Positions 13,690-16,534 of a stretch of 16,534 nt of DNA are shown here, piece by piece. Positions within the stretch are counted from its first letter, which is position 1, and each line of letters begins with the position of its first letter. The DNA lies in NCBI GenBank assembly GCA_023554445.1, contig JAMJQQ010000051.1, positions 1-16,534 on the forward strand, read 5' to 3'. Source of the stretch: Carthagonibacter metallireducens. Its GTDB lineage: Bacteria; Gemmatimonadota; Gemmatimonadetes; Palauibacterales; Palauibacteraceae. Below the pieces are notes generated by a model that was not told the origin of the DNA, did no database searches, and was given only the letters and a program-made list of their open reading frames with translations. The translations under genes were made by a program, and so were the position numbers.

Positions 13690-16457
13690 GCGTTCCGGCC
13701 TCACCCTCCTCTCACCGACGCGAGTCGCAGCCGAGAGACTGGCACAACCGGTCGATCGAGGAGACGGTCGTCGCCCTCGAGTCGCCACCGGGAGGCCTGG
13801 CTGACGCGGAAGCACGCCGCCGGCTGAAGCAGGTCGGCCCGAACCGGCTCGCCGACTCCGCGAGAATCTCGCCGCTCCGTCTCTTTCTTCTGCAGTTTCA
13901 GAATCTGCTCATCGGGCTGCTGTTCGCGGCCGCGCTCATCTCACTCGCGATCGGACTGCTCCCGGGATCGGATCCCCACACGACCGACGCGCTCCTGATC
14001 CTGATCATCCTCCTCGCAAACGGAATTTTCGGATTCATTCAGGATTACCGGGCACAGTCCGCCGTGGAGGCCTTGCGTGAGCTCGCGGCCCCCGAGGCCA
14101 CGGTGAGCCGGGGCGGCAGGATCCGGAAATTGCCGGCCGCCGAACTCGTCCCCGGCGATCGAATCCAGCTCGCGCAGGGCGATCGGATTCCCGCCGACGG
14201 CAGGCTGCTGGAGAGCACCCATCTCGAGACCGACGAGTCGGCTCTGACCGGAGAGAGCATGCCGGTCGATAAGAGTCCCGAATCGGTGCCCCTCGCTACG
14301 CCGGTCGCTGAACGCGGCAACATGGTGTTCAGTGCGACCAGCGTGGCGAGGGGGCGAGCCGAGGCCGTGGTCACGGAAACCGGCATGCGGACGGAAATCG
14401 GCAGAATCGCGCGGCTCGTCCAGGACACGGAGGAGCGTCGGACTCCCTTTCAGAAGGAGATCGACCGCCTGGGTCGCCGAATCGGAATCGGCGTCGTCGT
14501 ACTGATCGCGTTCATTGCGCTGGTACTTCTGCTGGTCGCCGGGGCGCCTCCCCTGACCGTGCTCCTCCTCGCCATCACCCTGGCAGTGGCGGCCGTGCCG
14601 GAGGGGCTTCCGGCCGTCGTTACGCTGACCCTCGCCCTCGGCGCCAGGCGGCTTCTCGAGAGCCGGGCCCTCGTGCGTCGGTTGCCGGTGGCCGAGGGAC
14701 TGGGAGCTGTCGATGTGATCCTCAGCGACAAAACGGGCACCTTGACGGAGAGCCGGATGAGCGTCGAGCGGCTGGTGGTGGGGGGCGAGGAGATCCGGGT
14801 CGAGGTGCCCCGGGACGGTGACAGTCCGCGTTTCGTCGGGGAGAGAGACGATCTCGACCGTGAGTCGCTCGGCCTTCTCATCCGGTGCGGACGGCTCGCG
14901 GGCGACGTACAGCGGGAGCCGGGGGGAGAGTACCTCGGAGATCCGACCGAGGTGGCGCTCGCCACTCTAGCCGATCGGGTCGGCCCCGAACTGGAAAGGG
15001 AGGCGGCTGCGTCGGCAAGACGCGTGCGGGAGATTCCGTTCGATTCGTCGCGAAAGCGAATGACGGTCGTGACCGATGATCGGCGCCCCACGGTCTGGAT
15101 GAAGGGCGCCACCGAGGTCGTGCTCGACCGTTGCGACAGCGTGGTCGTGAACGGCGACATCGTGCCACTCGACCCGGAGACGCGGGCACGAATTCTGGCC
15201 GACGACCGCCGGCTCGCATCGAAGACATACCGGGTTCTCGGGTTCGCTTCCCGGATCACGACAGCCGCGGAGATCGAGAGCGCGGAAGACGAATCTCTCG
15301 AGACCGGCCTCACCTTCCTCGGACTGCAGGGATTGATCGACCCGGTCCGATCAGATGTCCCTGACGCCATCGATCACTGCCGGGGCGCCGGAATCCGCGT
15401 CCTGATGGCCACCGGTGACAATCCCGAAACGGCCCGGGCGATCGCCGATGAGCTCGGTCTCCGGACCGAAAGCGTCGCGCACGGGACGGAACTCGACGCG
15501 ATGTCGGACTCGGAACTCCGGGATCGGGTCGAGCAGACCGACGTATTCGCCCGGGTGTCGCCGGCACACAAGGTGCGCATCCTCTCCTCCCTTCAGGACG
15601 CGGGTCACCGTGTGGCGATGACCGGTGACGGCGTGAACGATGCGCCCGCGCTCCGGGCGGCCGACGTTGGAGTGGCGATGGGACTGCGCGGCACGGACGT
15701 GGCGCGGGAGGCGGCAGACCTCGTCCTCCTGGACGACGACTTCTCGGCGATCCGCGATTCCGTGGCGGAAGGCCGGCGCATATTCGACAACATCCGTCGC
15801 TTCGTCACTTTCCTGCTCTCGGCGAACGTCGGCGAGGTGCTGATCGTGTTCCTGGGCGTGTCACTGGGGGCATTTCTGCTTCCGGACGTCCTTCGCGGTA
15901 CGCCCGATGCGCTCATCCTGACGCCGGCGATGCTGTTGTGGATCAACCTCGTGACCGATGGCCCGCCGGCCCTCGCGCTCGGCATGGACCCGATGGCACC
16001 GGACGTGATGGAGAGACCGCCAAGGTCCGCTGGAGAATCGGTACTGAATCGATCGACCGTCGGCATGATATTCTGGATCGGCGTGGCGTTGACCCTCGTC
16101 GGGCTGGGACTCTACGCATTCGAGCTCGGACGTGGCGGCGAACCACTGGAAGCCCGTACGATGCTGTTCACTTTCCTGGTAACCGCGGAAATGGGCGTAC
16201 TCGGGGTGATCCGGGGTCGCTCGGGTCTGACGCCTCTCTCGAATCGCTGGCTGGTCGCCGCGGTCGCCGCTTCTCTGGGACTGCACCTGCTCCTCCTCTA
16301 TTCGCCTCTCAGCGACCTGTTCGCCGTTCGCGCTCCCACGAGCGAGCAGTGGTGGTGGATCGCGGGCGCCACGGCCGTGTTCCTTGTGCTGGCCTGGTTC
16401 GGTGGGCGCCTGTTTCCCGCCTCACGTGTCGCGAACCAATCCGTCCGCGCGTTGTAG
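13686..16457 (+). CDS. SERCA/PMR1-like calcium-transporting P-type ATPase
   Basis: A 923-residue P2A-type ATPase with ten likely membrane helices. TGES is at 188-191, the phosphorylated Asp348 is in SDKTGT, KGATE marks the nucleotide domain, and TGDGVND is at 646-652. Calcium ligands equivalent to those of SERCA are all visible: Glu306 (PEGLP), Asn714 and Glu717 (NVGEV), Asn754, Thr757 and Asp758 (NLVTDG) and Glu835 (TAEMG). It should export Ca2+ across the inner membrane using ATP. No ATG, GTG or TTG occurs in frame before 14064, which would delete the N-terminal domain and the first two helices. The frame is open from 13524, so CTG at 13686, overlapping the nuclease stop as CTGA and behind AGGAG, is the best start. 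A sequence error is the alternative. Confidence 0.9.
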   Translation: MSVPASPSSHRRESQPRDWHNRSIEETVVALESPPGGLADAEARRRLKQVGPNRLADSARISPLRLFLLQFQNLLIGLLFAAALISLAIGLLPGSDPHTTDALLILIILLANGIFGFIQDYRAQSAVEALRELAAPEATVSRGGRIRKLPAAELVPGDRIQLAQGDRIPADGRLLESTHLETDESALTGESMPVDKSPESVPLATPVAERGNMVFSATSVARGRAEAVVTETGMRTEIGRIARLVQDTEERRTPFQKEIDRLGRRIGIGVVVLIAFIALVLLLVAGAPPLTVLLLAITLAVAAVPEGLPAVVTLTLALGARRLLESRALVRRLPVAEGLGAVDVILSDKTGTLTESRMSVERLVVGGEEIRVEVPRDGDSPRFVGERDDLDRESLGLLIRCGRLAGDVQREPGGEYLGDPTEVALATLADRVGPELEREAAASARRVREIPFDSSRKRMTVVTDDRRPTVWMKGATEVVLDRCDSVVVNGDIVPLDPETRARILADDRRLASKTYRVLGFASRITTAAEIESAEDESLETGLTFLGLQGLIDPVRSDVPDAIDHCRGAGIRVLMATGDNPETARAIADELGLRTESVAHGTELDAMSDSELRDRVEQTDVFARVSPAHKVRILSSLQDAGHRVAMTGDGVNDAPALRAADVGVAMGLRGTDVAREAADLVLLDDDFSAIRDSVAEGRRIFDNIRRFVTFLLSANVGEVLIVFLGVSLGAFLLPDVLRGTPDALILTPAMLLWINLVTDGPPALALGMDPMAPDVMERPPRSAGESVLNRSTVGMIFWIGVALTLVGLGLYAFELGRGGEPLEARTMLFTFLVTAEMGVLGVIRGRSGLTPLSNRWLVAAVAASLGLHLLLLYSPLSDLFAVRAPTSEQWWWIAGATAVFLVLAWFGGRLFPASRVANQSVRAL

Positions 16458-16470
16458 CAGTAGTCGAGGC

Positions 16471-16502
16471 AGGCACGCGCGCCAGCCGGCCGGCGTGCCT
16501 TT
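16471..16502 (+). terminator. Possible intrinsic terminator after the ATPase
   Basis: AGGCACGC (16471-16478) and GCGTGCCT (16493-16500) form an eight-base perfect stem with a 14-base loop, 14 bases after the ATPase stop. Only three T residues follow (16500-16502), so termination may be inefficient. Confidence 0.5.
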
Positions 16503-16527
16503 GGCGGTCATTCGAGGGGGAGATCCT

Positions 16528-16534
16528 ATGAGCT
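16528..16534 (+). CDS. Start of a further gene cut by the window end
   Basis: ATG at 16528 is preceded by the strong purine run GAGGGGGAG (16514-16522) at normal spacing. Only two codons are visible (Met-Ser), so nothing can be said of its product. It could share a transcript with the ATPase if the hairpin at 16471 is leaky. Confidence 0.4.

Noticed and set aside
1..16534. Mobile element or prophage
   Set aside because: No transposase, integrase, terminal repeats or phage genes were found, and apart from the short island at 10601-10680 base composition looks even.

Overview
The window is a GC-rich chromosomal segment from a Gram-negative bacterium. Its clues are two putative lipoproteins, a membrane-anchored Spy/CpxP-like protein, an HtrA-type protease behind a single membrane anchor, frequent GTG/TTG starts and tightly packed genes. 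The gene mix would fit Gemmatimonadota or a similar environmental, GC-rich phylum. That placement is an inference from style, not from a marker gene. I see no rRNA, tRNA, CRISPR array, insertion sequence or phage gene.

Layout. (1) 1-3366, plus strand: an HD-domain protein overlaps by four bases (ATGA) a cysteine-desulfurase-like PLP enzyme. A membrane-anchored protein with an FHA-like domain, a coiled coil and a trypsin-like serine protease follows 14 bases later. (2) 3402-7511, minus strand: one very large secreted lipoprotein with six Ig-like and six cysteine-containing PKD repeats and a C-terminal leishmanolysin-like (M8) metalloprotease. (3) 7717-8085, plus strand: a DUF2237 protein. (4) 8125-10398, minus strand: a four-gene operon of a lipoprotein with LTxxQ motifs, an ECF sigma factor, a small one-helix membrane protein and a membrane-anchored Spy/CpxP-like protein. 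The last three resemble the CnrH/CnrY/CnrX metal-sensing layout. (5) A 350-base divergent intergenic region with an AT-rich island and a nested inverted repeat. (6) 10749-11303, plus strand: a zinc-ribbon, transmembrane, SH3b protein. (7) 11349-12533, minus strand: a DUF697/YcjF-like membrane protein. (8) 12670-16457, plus strand: an orphan RecB/Cas4-like nuclease with a four-cysteine cluster, overlapping a SERCA-type calcium P-type ATPase that seems to start at CTG. A further gene appears to begin at 16528.

Most of the genes serve the cell envelope: proteolysis (HtrA-like and M8), stress or metal sensing (the ECF operon), cation export (the ATPase) and single-span proteins joining a cytosolic module to an outer one. 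The most promising points for novelty are the sigma-factor operon, the M8 protease architecture, the FHA-protease chimera and the CTG start.
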